From: Clostridium sp. 1001271B_151109_B4
GTDB lineage: Bacteria > Bacillota > Clostridia > Clostridiales > Clostridiaceae
Reading direction: 5' to 3'
DNA: 64,000 nucleotides
NCBI RefSeq assembly: GCF_015670405.1
Contig: NZ_JADPBQ010000013.1
Span: forward strand, 19,495 to 83,494
Part shown: positions 1-7,907 of the stretch, in pieces
How the letters are laid out: every line of letters begins with the position of its first letter
Position numbering within the stretch: position 1 is the first letter of the stretch
Program-made: the position numbers and the translations under genes
The notes under the pieces: model-generated
Seen by the model: only the letters and a program-made list of their open reading frames with translations
The model's database searches: none
What the model was told of the DNA's origin: nothing

Positions 1-1
1 A

Positions 2-75
2 AGGGGTATCGTATATCGGTAGTACAGTAGTCTCCAAAACTATTAGGCTAGGTTCGATTCCTAGTACCCCTGCCA
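2..75 (+). tRNA. tRNA-Trp (anticodon CCA)
   Basis: The sequence folds into a full cloverleaf. The acceptor arms AGGGGTA and TACCCCT pair, the D stem is GTAT/GTAC, and the anticodon stem GTAGT/ACTAT encloses the loop CTCCAAA with anticodon CCA. The T arm is CTAGG-TTCGATT-CCTAG. The discriminator base is G and the terminal CCA is encoded. It is identical to a second copy at 2672-2745. Its promoter lies outside the window. Confidence 0.95.
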
Positions 76-78
76 TAG

Positions 79-112
79 AAGCTAGTAAGATTTTCTTGCT
101 AGCTTTTTTTAT
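79..112 (+). terminator. Rho-independent terminator after tRNA-Trp
   Basis: An 11-bp stem (AAGCTAGTAAG with CTTGCTAGCTT) closes a short loop and is followed by a T run. It sits four bases after the tRNA 3' end, so it ends the tRNA transcript and separates it from recQ. Confidence 0.9.
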
Positions 113-234
113 TTTTTATAAAAAAAGATAAAATAAATTTGTGATACTACACAAAGTGAACAAATGTTTGAATAAATTTATTAGTAATGTTAATAATTAA
201 GAGGAAAAATATCTTTGATTAGTAAGGAGAATTT

Positions 235-2433
235 ATGAATAGAGCACTAGATATATTAAAACAATATTATGGGTATGCTTCATTTAGGGAAGGTCAAGAA
301 AATATAATAAGAGAAATACTAAATGGTAATGATGTTTTAACTATCATGCCAACAGGTGGAGGTAAATCTATTTGTTATCAAGTACCTGCGATGTTGTTAG
401 ATGGTATAACAATAGTGATTTCTCCATTAATATCTCTTATGAAAGATCAAGTTGATAATATAAATAATTTAGGGATTAAGTCAGCATATATTAACTCTTC
501 ATTAAACAATAATGAAATAAATAATATTTTAGATGAAGCTGCAAAAAATGAAATAAAAATACTATATGTCGCACCAGAAAGATTAGAATCACAGTCATTT
601 TTAGAGCTTATAGCTAGTATTAATGTTTCTATGATAGCTGTAGATGAAGCACATTGTGTATCACAATGGGGACATGATTTTAGAGGTAGTTATAGGAGAA
701 TTAGTAGAGTAGTTTCACTTTTAAGAAACAGACCTATAGTTGCAGCATTCACAGCAACAGCCACTGCTGAGGTTAGAGATGACATAATCAAATTATTAGA
801 ATTAAATAATCCAAAGGTATTTATGTCTGGTTTTGATAGAAAAAATCTTAAGATAATAATAGAGAAAGGTGTAAATAAGAAAAATTACATTTTAGACTAT
901 ATAAATAGTAATAAAGATGAATCAGGTATAATTTATTGCTCTACTAGAAAAGAAGTTGATAGCCTATATGATTTATTAAGTTCTAAAGGATTAGAAGTGG
1001 AAAAGTATCATGCTGGATTAAATGATGAATATAGAAAAGAAGCTCAAGAAAGCTTTATTTATGATAAGGTAAATGTAATAATTGCAACAAATGCATTTGG
1101 TATGGGAATTGATAAACCTAATGTTAGATATGTAATACATTATAATATGCCTAAAAATATTGAAGGTTATTATCAAGAAATAGGTAGAGCAGGAAGAGAT
1201 GGTGAGGATAGTGAGTGTATAATGTTATTTTCACCTGGCGATGTTCAAACTCAAAAATATATTATTGAAACAGCAACGGAAAGTACTGTAAGAAAAGAAA
1301 ATGAACTTGAAAAGTTGCAAACAATGATAAATCTTGTTTATACACAAGATTGCTATAGAAAATATATATTAAATTATTTTGGTGAAGGGTACGATGAAAA
1401 GTGTAATAACTGTAGTAATTGTGAGACCCCAGGAGAGTTAGTTGATAAAAGTATAGATGCTCAGAAAGTAATATCTTGCGTTTATAGAATGGAACAACGT
1501 TTTGGTATTGGTATGGTTGTAGATGTTCTAAGGGGTTCTAAAAATAAGAAGGTATATGAATTGGGATTTGATGAATTATCTACTTATGGAATAGTAAAAA
1601 ATTATACAAAGGATGCATTAACGGAATTTATAAATATGTTAATTTCACATGGGTATTTAAATTATAAAGGAGAATATCCTGTTTTGAAATTAAATCAATT
1701 ATCTATGGATATAGTAAAAGGTGAAAAGCAAGTATTTGTTAAGGAACAAGTAATTAAGAAGATTAAAGTTGAAGAAAATGAATTATTTACGATATTAAAA
1801 GAATTAAGAATGGAGATTTCAAGAGAAGAAAAAATACCTCCTTATATGGTATTTGGAGATTCGACTTTAAAGGAATTGAGTAATAGGATGCCAATAACTG
1901 ATGAACAGTTCTTAGATATAAGTGGAGTAGGTAATTCGAAGCTAAATAAATATGGTGCTACATTTATTACTAAGATTAAAGAATATATTGAAGAAAAAAA
2001 TATAGAAGTTAATTGGAGATTTAGAAAGGCTAAGAGCGCTAATATATCGTTTGATGAAGTTTTAGATAATGATGACAATAAAAAATCTAGTAAAGTCAAA
2101 GAAGATGGAGAAAAAAGAAAATCTTATGACATTACAGTTGACTATATTAAGTTAGGAAAAACATTAAAAGAAATTGCTAAAGAAAGAAGTTTAGCATTGG
2201 TGACAATAATGGGACATATACAGCAATATATTTCCGAAGGAAATGAAGTTGACTTCAAGATAAATTTTGATGAAATTTTCGATAATGAGGAAGAAAAAAT
2301 AATATTAAATGCAATAGATGAAGTAGGATATAATAAATTAAAAGATATAAAAGAAATAGTACCATCAGAAATAACATATGATGCAATAAGAGCAGTAGTA
2401 TTAAAAAAGGTAATTAGCGAAGTTGCTAACTAA
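235..2433 (+). CDS. recQ: ATP-dependent DNA helicase RecQ
   Basis: This is a 3'-5' superfamily 2 DNA helicase for recombination and replication-fork repair. Walker A GGGKS lies at residues 41-45, the DEAH box at 137-140 followed by the RecQ-typical HCVSQWGHDFR, and the motif VI region GRAGRDG near 322. A zinc-binding cysteine cluster (C, then CNNCSNC) lies near 385-405, followed by a winged-helix/RQC region and an HRDC-like domain near 510-590. The last ~100 residues look like the HTH_40-type extension seen in Firmicute RecQ. The 732-aa length suits such extended forms. ATG is preceded by AAGGAG. It is monocistronic between two tRNA-Trp genes. Confidence 0.95.
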   Translation: MNRALDILKQYYGYASFREGQENIIREILNGNDVLTIMPTGGGKSICYQVPAMLLDGITIVISPLISLMKDQVDNINNLGIKSAYINSSLNNNEINNILDEAAKNEIKILYVAPERLESQSFLELIASINVSMIAVDEAHCVSQWGHDFRGSYRRISRVVSLLRNRPIVAAFTATATAEVRDDIIKLLELNNPKVFMSGFDRKNLKIIIEKGVNKKNYILDYINSNKDESGIIYCSTRKEVDSLYDLLSSKGLEVEKYHAGLNDEYRKEAQESFIYDKVNVIIATNAFGMGIDKPNVRYVIHYNMPKNIEGYYQEIGRAGRDGEDSECIMLFSPGDVQTQKYIIETATESTVRKENELEKLQTMINLVYTQDCYRKYILNYFGEGYDEKCNNCSNCETPGELVDKSIDAQKVISCVYRMEQRFGIGMVVDVLRGSKNKKVYELGFDELSTYGIVKNYTKDALTEFINMLISHGYLNYKGEYPVLKLNQLSMDIVKGEKQVFVKEQVIKKIKVEENELFTILKELRMEISREEKIPPYMVFGDSTLKELSNRMPITDEQFLDISGVGNSKLNKYGATFITKIKEYIEEKNIEVNWRFRKAKSANISFDEVLDNDDNKKSSKVKEDGEKRKSYDITVDYIKLGKTLKEIAKERSLALVTIMGHIQQYISEGNEVDFKINFDEIFDNEEEKIILNAIDEVGYNKLKDIKEIVPSEITYDAIRAVVLKKVISEVAN

Positions 2434-2629
2434 ATTGTTCATTATAGTAAAGCACAAAAATAAAGCTGATGCTATTTGCAACATAGATAATTAACTAATT
2501 TAAATTAGATTAGGTTTAGTGATTTTCAGCTGGTAATAAATAAAAAATAAATGGAGTATCGGAAGGGAAGTTACAATAAATTAAGCGAAAAGCCCACTTC
2601 CTTAGGTGTGGGATGGATAATATTTTCAG
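2434..2629. other. recQ-tRNA spacer with IS200/IS605-like end hairpin
   Basis: This is non-coding. At 2587-2612 a segment reading AAAGCCCAC, a TTCCTTAG core and GTGTGGG forms a short hairpin (CCCAC at 2593-2597 with GTGGG at 2608-2612). It resembles the right-end hairpin and guide-RNA tail of IS200/IS605 (TnpB) elements as I remember them. No transposase is present, so at most it is a solo end or relic. The rest of the spacer shows nothing recognisable. Confidence 0.35.
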
Positions 2630-2659
2630 TTGACAATAATTATAAGGTCATGGTAAAAT
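2630..2659 (+). promoter_or_regulatory. Sigma-A promoter of second tRNA-Trp
   Basis: A consensus TTGACA at 2630-2635 and TAAAAT at 2654-2659 are separated by 18 bp. They place the transcription start about six bases before the tRNA at 2672. The tRNA therefore has its own strong promoter and does not depend on recQ. Confidence 0.8.
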
Positions 2660-2671
2660 AGTCAATGTTGA

Positions 2672-2745
2672 AGGGGTATCGTATATCGGTAGTACAGTAG
2701 TCTCCAAAACTATTAGGCTAGGTTCGATTCCTAGTACCCCTGCCA
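2672..2745 (+). tRNA. tRNA-Trp (anticodon CCA), second copy
   Basis: The 74 bases are identical to the copy at 2-75, including the anticodon CCA and encoded CCA end, and the preceding 'a' is also shared. The flanks differ completely: own promoter at 2630-2659 and a different terminator at 2752. Only the gene itself is duplicated or kept identical by gene conversion. Confidence 0.95.
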
Positions 2746-2751
2746 AACTTA

Positions 2752-2784
2752 AAAAAGACTTAGCATAAAATGCTAAGTCTTTTT
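2752..2784 (+). terminator. Rho-independent terminator after second tRNA-Trp
   Basis: A 15-bp perfect stem (AAAAAGACTTAGCAT with ATGCTAAGTCTTTTT) lies seven bases after the tRNA and ends in T residues. Confidence 0.9.
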
Positions 2785-2819
2785 ACGTATTATACAAGTA
2801 TTAGACTTAATTCATTTAA

Positions 2820-2849
2820 TTGACAAGTAAATATTTAAAGTGTTAGAAT
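2820..2849 (+). promoter_or_regulatory. Sigma-A promoter of licT
   Basis: TTGACA at 2820-2825 and TAGAAT at 2844-2849 are separated by 18 bp. Transcription would start near 2856, just before the terminator-like hairpin at 2863, so that hairpin is in the leader RNA. Confidence 0.7.
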
Positions 2850-2862
2850 ACTAATGTAATAT

Positions 2863-2901
2863 GCCTAAATTGGGAGCAATCTTAGTTTAGGCTATTTTTT
2901 T
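2863..2901 (+). terminator. Leader terminator/attenuator upstream of licT
   Basis: GCCTAAA (2863-2869) pairs with TTTAGGC (2886-2892) and is followed by TATTTTTTT. It lies between the promoter and the licT start codon. BglG-family antiterminators often read through such leader terminators by binding an overlapping RAT hairpin, so autoregulation is possible. I do not see a convincing RAT consensus. Confidence 0.6.
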
Positions 2902-2925
2902 AGTACCATAAGGGGAGTTTTATAA

Positions 2926-3780
2926 ATGATAGTTGAAAAAGTTTTAAATAATAATGTTGTTGTTTCAATTGATCCTAAGACTAAAAAAGAAGTAATACTT
3001 ATGGGCAGTGGAATAGCATTTAATAAAAAGCCGGGGCAACAAATAGATGAAAAGAAAATTGAAAAGACATTTATAGTGGATGATGAAAATCTAGGAAATA
3101 AAATTAAAAAGTTAATCAATCAAATTCCGGATGGAATATTTGAACTTACTGATGAAATAATTACTTATGCTATTGTAGAGCTTAATACAGTATTAGATAA
3201 GCAAATTTATATTTCGCTAGCAGATCATATTGCATTTGCTGTAAAAAGGTTTAGAAGTGGAATTATAATAAAAAATGAGTTGTTAAGCGAAATAAGAAGA
3301 GTGCATAGGGCGGAATTTAAGGTTTCGTTATGGGCAGTTGATTATATAAATGAAAAATTAGGGGTCGAATTGCCAGAAGATGAAGCTGGATTTATTGCAC
3401 TACATTTTGTAAATGCAGGATATAGAGAGACAACAATGAAATCTATAACTTCAACTAAAATTATTAAAGATATATTAAATATAATTAAATATAATTTTGC
3501 AATAGAATTAGATGAGGATGAGTTAAATTATGATAGATTATTAACTCACTTAAAGTATTTTGCAAAACGTATTGTGAATAATAATCAAAATAATAGTACC
3601 GATTCCGATTTTATTAAGATGATTTCAACAACATATCCAGAAGCATATGAATGTGCAGTTAAGATAGGTGATTATATATTGAAAAATAATAATTATTATG
3701 TAAATGACGATGAGATAGTTTACTTAACTATGCATATTCAAAGAGTTATTACTGTAGCACGTGAAAATAATGTTAAATAG
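2926..3780 (+). CDS. licT: LicT/BglG-family transcription antiterminator
   Basis: This is an RNA-binding antiterminator that normally controls beta-glucoside or other PTS sugar operons. An N-terminal CAT RNA-binding domain (residues 1-55) is followed by two PTS regulation domains. The phosphorylatable histidines are in place: H101 and H160 in PRD1, H208 and H270 in PRD2, nearly the same numbering as B. subtilis LicT. Length 284 aa is normal. No PTS permease or glucosidase gene is nearby, since the next gene is a convergent phosphatase, so it must act on a remote operon or its own leader. A promoter and leader terminator lie upstream. Confidence 0.9.
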   Translation: MIVEKVLNNNVVVSIDPKTKKEVILMGSGIAFNKKPGQQIDEKKIEKTFIVDDENLGNKIKKLINQIPDGIFELTDEIITYAIVELNTVLDKQIYISLADHIAFAVKRFRSGIIIKNELLSEIRRVHRAEFKVSLWAVDYINEKLGVELPEDEAGFIALHFVNAGYRETTMKSITSTKIIKDILNIIKYNFAIELDEDELNYDRLLTHLKYFAKRIVNNNQNNSTDSDFIKMISTTYPEAYECAVKIGDYILKNNNYYVNDDEIVYLTMHIQRVITVARENNVK

Positions 3781-3946
3781 AAAGAGAAGTACAAAAATTT
3801 AATATTAATAAATAAGAATTTTGAATAGCGGTAAGTTTCAAGTTAAGAAAGAAGTTAATCTAAATTTTAATTTAGGTAGATATATTTTTGAAAAATTATA
3901 AGAAATTCATCCTTAACTTGTTACTTACTACTTAAAAAAGAAAATT

Positions 3947-4786
3947 TTAAGATTGTTTAATCCATTCAGAGTAAGGTGTTGAATAATTTTCGGATTTATT
4001 TTTTTCAACATAATTATAGAAGTCTTTTAAGAATTCTAATTGAGTAGAGTTATCATGAAGATTAATTCCACCAATATTATATTGATAAGTTAATAATTGG
4101 TCTAATGATAAATTACTAGTATTTTTAAGTGCTTGATACATAACCATGAATGAAGTGGTTCTTCCTTCGCCAGCATCGCAATGGAAGTGAAGGTGTAAAT
4201 CATCAGGTTTATTCTTTATGAATTCTACAAATTCGTCGACAATAGTAGGTGTTGGTGCACCATTATCTTTTACGGCAAATCTTTTATATTGCATTCCTGA
4301 ATCTGTAACTACAGTAGATTCATTACTAACAAAATCAGCAGTTAAATTTTGAATAGGAGCACCGGTACGTCTATAGAGTGGGACTGTGCTACCGATTTTA
4401 ATTTTGTTTAATAAAGAGTTCTCTGTGTTAATAGTTTCTTCCGTTGTAAAGCCATTATTTAAGTCCTTATATCTATCAAAAAAACTTATAGCAAATTCGT
4501 TTACCATTCCATGTGATTCTTGTCTTAAATCTACAATGCATATATTTTCTTTTGCAATAGAATCCTTTAAGTTTTTTGCTTGTTCTTTAGTAAATTGAGC
4601 GCTTCCAGAAATGTTTAAAGTAGGAATATCTCTAAATCTATCAGGTAGACCAACATTAGAGCTACCATCACGAACAATTAATACTTCATTCTTTTTAGAA
4701 GAAATTAGTGGGATAGCAGAAACTAGTGAACTACATATAAAAAATAAACTGATACAGATTAGTAATTTAAAAGAAAAATTTTTCAT
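3947..4786 (-). CDS. Secreted PTP-like phytase (inositol polyphosphate phosphatase)
   Basis: A hydrophobic signal peptide (about residues 5-24) is followed by a cysteine-phosphatase domain. The P-loop HCDAGEGRT (H202, C203, R209) is the variant typical of protein-tyrosine-phosphatase-like phytases such as Selenomonas PhyA. A second family motif, VDLRQESHG, lies near residue 85, and the C-terminal segment around Y-TP-S-W is also shared with that family. The likely role is dephosphorylation of myo-inositol phosphates outside the cell; protein phosphatase activity is an alternative. It is a single gene convergent with licT. No lipobox or anchor is visible, so it may be released or stay signal-anchored. 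Confidence 0.85.
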   Translation of the reverse strand: MKNFSFKLLICISLFFICSSLVSAIPLISSKKNEVLIVRDGSSNVGLPDRFRDIPTLNISGSAQFTKEQAKNLKDSIAKENICIVDLRQESHGMVNEFAISFFDRYKDLNNGFTTEETINTENSLLNKIKIGSTVPLYRRTGAPIQNLTADFVSNESTVVTDSGMQYKRFAVKDNGAPTPTIVDEFVEFIKNKPDDLHLHFHCDAGEGRTTSFMVMYQALKNTSNLSLDQLLTYQYNIGGINLHDNSTQLEFLKDFYNYVEKNKSENYSTPYSEWIKQS

Positions 4787-4969
4787 AATTAACCTCCAAT
4801 AATTAAATTTAATAATATTTTTTGTAAATCAACAAAATTTATTCTGAACTGATGGAAACATAATTTATACTATAATTAAGAAAGTAAATTTTTATTTTAT
4901 TAATTTAAAAATATATTTATATGGAAGTATAATAAAAATATTATTATGTAATAAATAGGAGAATGGAAA

Positions 4970-5920
4970 ATGAGTGAAGGATATGAAGAACGTAAATACC
5001 CAGAAAAATCTTGGTCAATTTCGAGAATGAAGACATTAGATTCTTGTCAAAGAGAATATTATTATACGTACTATGGAAGTCATAATGGATGGATTTTTAA
5101 TAGTACAGATGAACAAAAAATAGCTTGGAGATTGAAAAAGTTAACTAATTTGTGGATGTGCTTTGGAGAGGTTGTTCATAAGCAGATTAGAGGAATAATT
5201 AACATATGTAAAAAAGATAAAAGTAAGTTTATGAATGCAAATAGATTTAATGAAATTACGTTAAATGAGCTAAGGGGAATTATTAGAGAGAGTATTAATA
5301 AATATAATACAAAGGAATGGGATGAGTATCCTAGAGGTAATATGCTTCAAGAATATTATTATGGTGGGAAAATATCTAATGAAACAGGAGAAGAATTAAA
5401 AGAAAGATTAATTCAATGCGTTAATAGTTTTTATGTTTCCAAAACCTTTGAAGATATATTGAATGAGGAAACTATAATTATAGAAAATGATGAAGATATA
5501 TTTAATAGTTTTAATTATGAAGGCTTAAAGGTTTATTCTAAAATAGACTTATTATATAAAAGCTTTGATGGTTATTATGTAATTGTAGATTGGAAAACAG
5601 GAAAAGTTTCTAAAGATGATAAGGAACAATTGCTTGTTTATGCATGGTATGTAATTCAAAAATATGATGTTCATTATTCAAAAATTAAGGGGAGAATTGA
5701 ATATTTATTAGATGGTAATGTAGAGGAAATCATATTTAAATGTGAAGATATTGAATATATAAAAGCAAAAGTTGATAAAGATTTAAAAATTATAAATTAT
5801 TATTTAGATGATATTAGTTTAAATAAACCTAAAGAAAAAAGTGTTTTTGAAAAAACAGAAAAAAGTTATAAATGTAGTCAGTGTAAGTTTAGGCTTATAT
5901 GTAAAAATGATAATGATTAA
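4970..5920 (+). CDS. RecB/Cas4-like PD-(D/E)XK nuclease with Fe-S cysteines
   Basis: The 316-aa protein starts with a SxSRMKTLDSCQREYYY motif typical of AddB/RecB-type nuclease domains. It continues to the catalytic D-WKTGK motif (VDWKTGK, near residue 205) and ends in CSQCKFRLIC. C25 plus C302, C305 and C311 match the four-cysteine 4Fe-4S arrangement of Cas4 and AddB nucleases. It therefore likely degrades or trims DNA ends. There is no helicase domain and no CRISPR locus or addA beside it, so its partner is unknown. The start ATG has AGGAGAATGGAAA upstream. Confidence 0.8.
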   Translation: MSEGYEERKYPEKSWSISRMKTLDSCQREYYYTYYGSHNGWIFNSTDEQKIAWRLKKLTNLWMCFGEVVHKQIRGIINICKKDKSKFMNANRFNEITLNELRGIIRESINKYNTKEWDEYPRGNMLQEYYYGGKISNETGEELKERLIQCVNSFYVSKTFEDILNEETIIIENDEDIFNSFNYEGLKVYSKIDLLYKSFDGYYVIVDWKTGKVSKDDKEQLLVYAWYVIQKYDVHYSKIKGRIEYLLDGNVEEIIFKCEDIEYIKAKVDKDLKIINYYLDDISLNKPKEKSVFEKTEKSYKCSQCKFRLICKNDND

Positions 5921-5975
5921 AATATTGTAATTTGGATAGAACTTAAGATAAATTATTTTAATATGAGGTGAATCA

Positions 5976-6230
5976 ATGAGCTTTATTCAAATACAAGGAG
6001 TAATATTTTTTAGTATAATAATTTGTTCACTAATAGGTGGAAAGAAAGCTTCGTTAATGGCAAGCTTGGTATGGGTAATTGAAACATTTATAGTATATAA
6101 AACGAGTAAAGTTAATTATCTTCAAGTTATTTCTGTGTCTTTATCATTTCAAATAGGAATGGTCTTAGCAATTGCAAGAGATTTTATAGTTAAGAGACTG
6201 AAGAAGATTACTAATAAGGAAAACAGTTGA
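5976..6230 (+). CDS. Small membrane protein, unknown function
   Basis: An 84-aa protein with two or three hydrophobic helices (about residues 5-22, 25-42 and 48-68) and a short basic C-terminus (KRLKKITNK). GAGGTG precedes the ATG by six bases. It lies 55 bp after the nuclease gene and may be co-transcribed with it. I do not recognise the family. Confidence 0.6.
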   Translation: MSFIQIQGVIFFSIIICSLIGGKKASLMASLVWVIETFIVYKTSKVNYLQVISVSLSFQIGMVLAIARDFIVKRLKKITNKENS

Positions 6231-6303
6231 GATAAATCCAAATTAATAAATTATAGGTATTATTTACTTGTAATATAAAAATTCATAGTGGTTAATATAA
6301 TAG

Positions 6304-6346
6304 TGTAAACAAGATATGACTTAAATAAATTTAAGTTATGTTTACA
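6304..6346 (+). repeat. Nested inverted repeat upstream of SASP gene
   Basis: The outer arms TGTAAACA (6304-6311) and TGTTTACA (6339-6346) enclose the perfect inner arms ACTTAAAT and ATTTAAGT around AA. A TATAAT sequence lies just before (6296-6301). In the transcript this would be a stable 5' leader hairpin; as DNA it could be an operator. It has no T tail, so it is not a terminator. Confidence 0.6.
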
Positions 6347-6376
6347 AAATACCGGAAGCCAAAGGAGGAATTCATT

Positions 6377-6559
6377 ATGTCAAAAGCATTAGTTCCAGAA
6401 GCAAAACAAGGATTAAGCGCATTCAAAAATGAAGTTGCAGCGGAAATGGGTGTACCATTCACTGATTACAATGGTGATTTAACTTCAAGACAATGTGGTT
6501 CCGTTGGTGGTGAAATGGTTAAGAGAATGGTAGAACAATACGAAAGTGGATTAAAGTAG
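6377..6559 (+). CDS. Alpha/beta-type small acid-soluble spore protein
   Basis: A 60-aa DNA-binding spore protein that coats and protects DNA in the dormant spore. The family's GPR protease site region (KNEVAAEMGV) and the conserved C-terminal block (LTSRQCGSVGGEMVKRMVE) are both clear. I start it at ATG 6377 because AAAGGAGG lies just upstream (6362-6368). An upstream in-frame ATG at 6338 would add 13 non-conserved residues and lacks a ribosome binding site. It is expected to be sigma-G controlled in the forespore. It is monocistronic. Confidence 0.95.
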   Translation: MSKALVPEAKQGLSAFKNEVAAEMGVPFTDYNGDLTSRQCGSVGGEMVKRMVEQYESGLK

Positions 6560-6660
6560 AAAACCACTAACGGGTACAAAACTAACGAATTAGAGGAAAC
6601 AATACTTCGAGAGGGTGAGTACTGTTATGGGTGAAATACCACCAGAAAATTAAACTATCA
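6560..6660 (+). other. Structured RNA candidate downstream of SASP
   Basis: The 100 bases between the SASP stop and its terminator are not coding but fold well. AACAATACT (6598-6606) pairs with AGTACTGTT (6618-6626) with one mismatch, enclosing CGAGAGGGTG. It is followed by a GGGT-GAAA-TACC tetraloop hairpin. It could be a 3'-UTR stability element or a processed small RNA. I cannot match it to a known family. Confidence 0.4.
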
Positions 6661-6667
6661 TTCAAAA

Positions 6668-6721
6668 AAGAGAAGAGTTACATTAGAGTAGGAGTTCTAC
6701 AATAATGTAGCTCTTTTCTTA
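6668..6721 (+). terminator. Long-stem terminator of SASP transcript
   Basis: A 17-bp stem (AAGAGAAGAGTTACATT with AATGTAGCTCTTTTCTT, two G-U pairs) has a 19-base loop and T-rich 3' arm. It marks the end of the SASP unit before yhaO. Confidence 0.75.
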
Positions 6722-6773
6722 TGCCCATAAAAATGGTAAAATATGAACAAAAGTTCGCAAAGTAGGTGATAGT

Positions 6774-7907
6774 ATGAAACAAGTTAAAATTTTACATTGT
6801 GCTGATTTGCATTTTGATACACCTTTTAAGGAGCTTACAAAAGAAGTTTCAGAAAATAGTAAAGAAGAACTGTTAGAAGTATTTAAAAATATAATAGATT
6901 TAACCGTAAAAGAAAATGTAGAGGTATTACTTATTGCAGGGGATGTTTTTGATAATTTAACAGTTAATAAGAATACCTTATTTTTTATAGCAAATGAATT
7001 AAAGAAAATAGAAAATGTAAAAGTATTTATTTCACCAGGAAATCATGATCCTTATAACGAAAAGTCATTTTATAAGATGATTAATTGGCCCGATAATGTT
7101 TATATATTTAAAGGAGAACTTGAATATAAAGAAGTTAGTGAGCTGAATCTAGTAGTTTGGGGCGCTGGATTTAATGCTAATTATGAGCATGAAAGCTTAT
7201 TAAAAGAAATTAATGTAGATAGAAGTAAGATAAATATTATGGTTATTCATGGTGAAGTGGAAAAGGGAAATGCGAAAAATGAATATAATCCAATTTATCT
7301 AAATGAAATAGGAAAATCAGGTTTAGATTATATTGCAATAGGACATAGACATAAATTTTCGGGAATTCTTAAAGAAGGAAACACTTATTATGCATATAGT
7401 GGTTGCCCTCAAGGACGGGGATTTGATGAAGAAGGAGAAAAGGGAGTAATTATTGGAGATGTATACTGTGGAGGAGTATCACTTTATTTTAAACCTATTT
7501 GTAAAAGAAAATATATAACTCAAGAAATAGATATTAGTGATATTAATACTTATGATGAATTAATATCAAAGATATTGTCTCAGGTAAATGATGATAATTT
7601 CAAGCAAAATTTTTATAAGATAATTTTAAAAGGGGAGATAAAAGAGCATTTTTATTTAAATGAAAGAATATTAAGTGAAAAAATAAAGAGAGAATTTTAC
7701 TATATAAAGATTATTAATACTACGAGTATTGCAGTAGATTTAGATCAGGTAAGTCAGGATTATTCTGTAAAGGGTAAGTTTGTAGCTAAAATAATGAAGA
7801 AGATAGAAGAAGCAAGTGGTGATGATGAAAAAGAGTTATTAAGGCTTGCATTAAAATTAGGAATTCAATGTCTTTCAGAAGAAGAGGTGAATTTAAATGA
7901 TTATTAG
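6774..7907 (+). CDS. yhaO: YhaO/SbcD-like DNA repair exonuclease subunit
   Basis: A calcineurin-like metallophosphoesterase. The metal-binding motifs are in order: DLHFD near residue 11, GDVFDN near 57, GNHDP near 87, a HGE motif near 160 and GHRHKFSG near 190. The C-terminal ~120 residues form the capping region expected for SbcD/Mre11-type nucleases. It overlaps the next gene (yhaN) by 11 bp. The two should form a nuclease-ATPase complex analogous to Mre11-Rad50/SbcCD for processing DNA ends. The start ATG follows AGGTGATAGT. Confidence 0.88.
   Translation: MKQVKILHCADLHFDTPFKELTKEVSENSKEELLEVFKNIIDLTVKENVEVLLIAGDVFDNLTVNKNTLFFIANELKKIENVKVFISPGNHDPYNEKSFYKMINWPDNVYIFKGELEYKEVSELNLVVWGAGFNANYEHESLLKEINVDRSKINIMVIHGEVEKGNAKNEYNPIYLNEIGKSGLDYIAIGHRHKFSGILKEGNTYYAYSGCPQGRGFDEEGEKGVIIGDVYCGGVSLYFKPICKRKYITQEIDISDINTYDELISKILSQVNDDNFKQNFYKIILKGEIKEHFYLNERILSEKIKREFYYIKIINTTSIAVDLDQVSQDYSVKGKFVAKIMKKIEEASGDDEKELLRLALKLGIQCLSEEEVNLNDY

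Noticed and set aside
1842-2099. Minus-strand open frame inside recQ, and many similar ones opposite other genes
   Set aside because: They have no ribosome site or recognisable motif and mirror the composition of clear + strand genes. They are shadows of low-GC coding sequence.
6338-6376. Longer N-terminus for the SASP
   Set aside because: The added residues are not SASP-like, overlap the inverted repeat, and the strong AAAGGAGG lies inside this segment, directly before ATG 6377.
6560-6660. T-box or known riboswitch downstream of the SASP
   Set aside because: The AGGGTG stretch superficially recalls a T-box, but the antiterminator consensus and specifier loop are absent and it is downstream of a spore gene, not upstream of an amino-acid gene.
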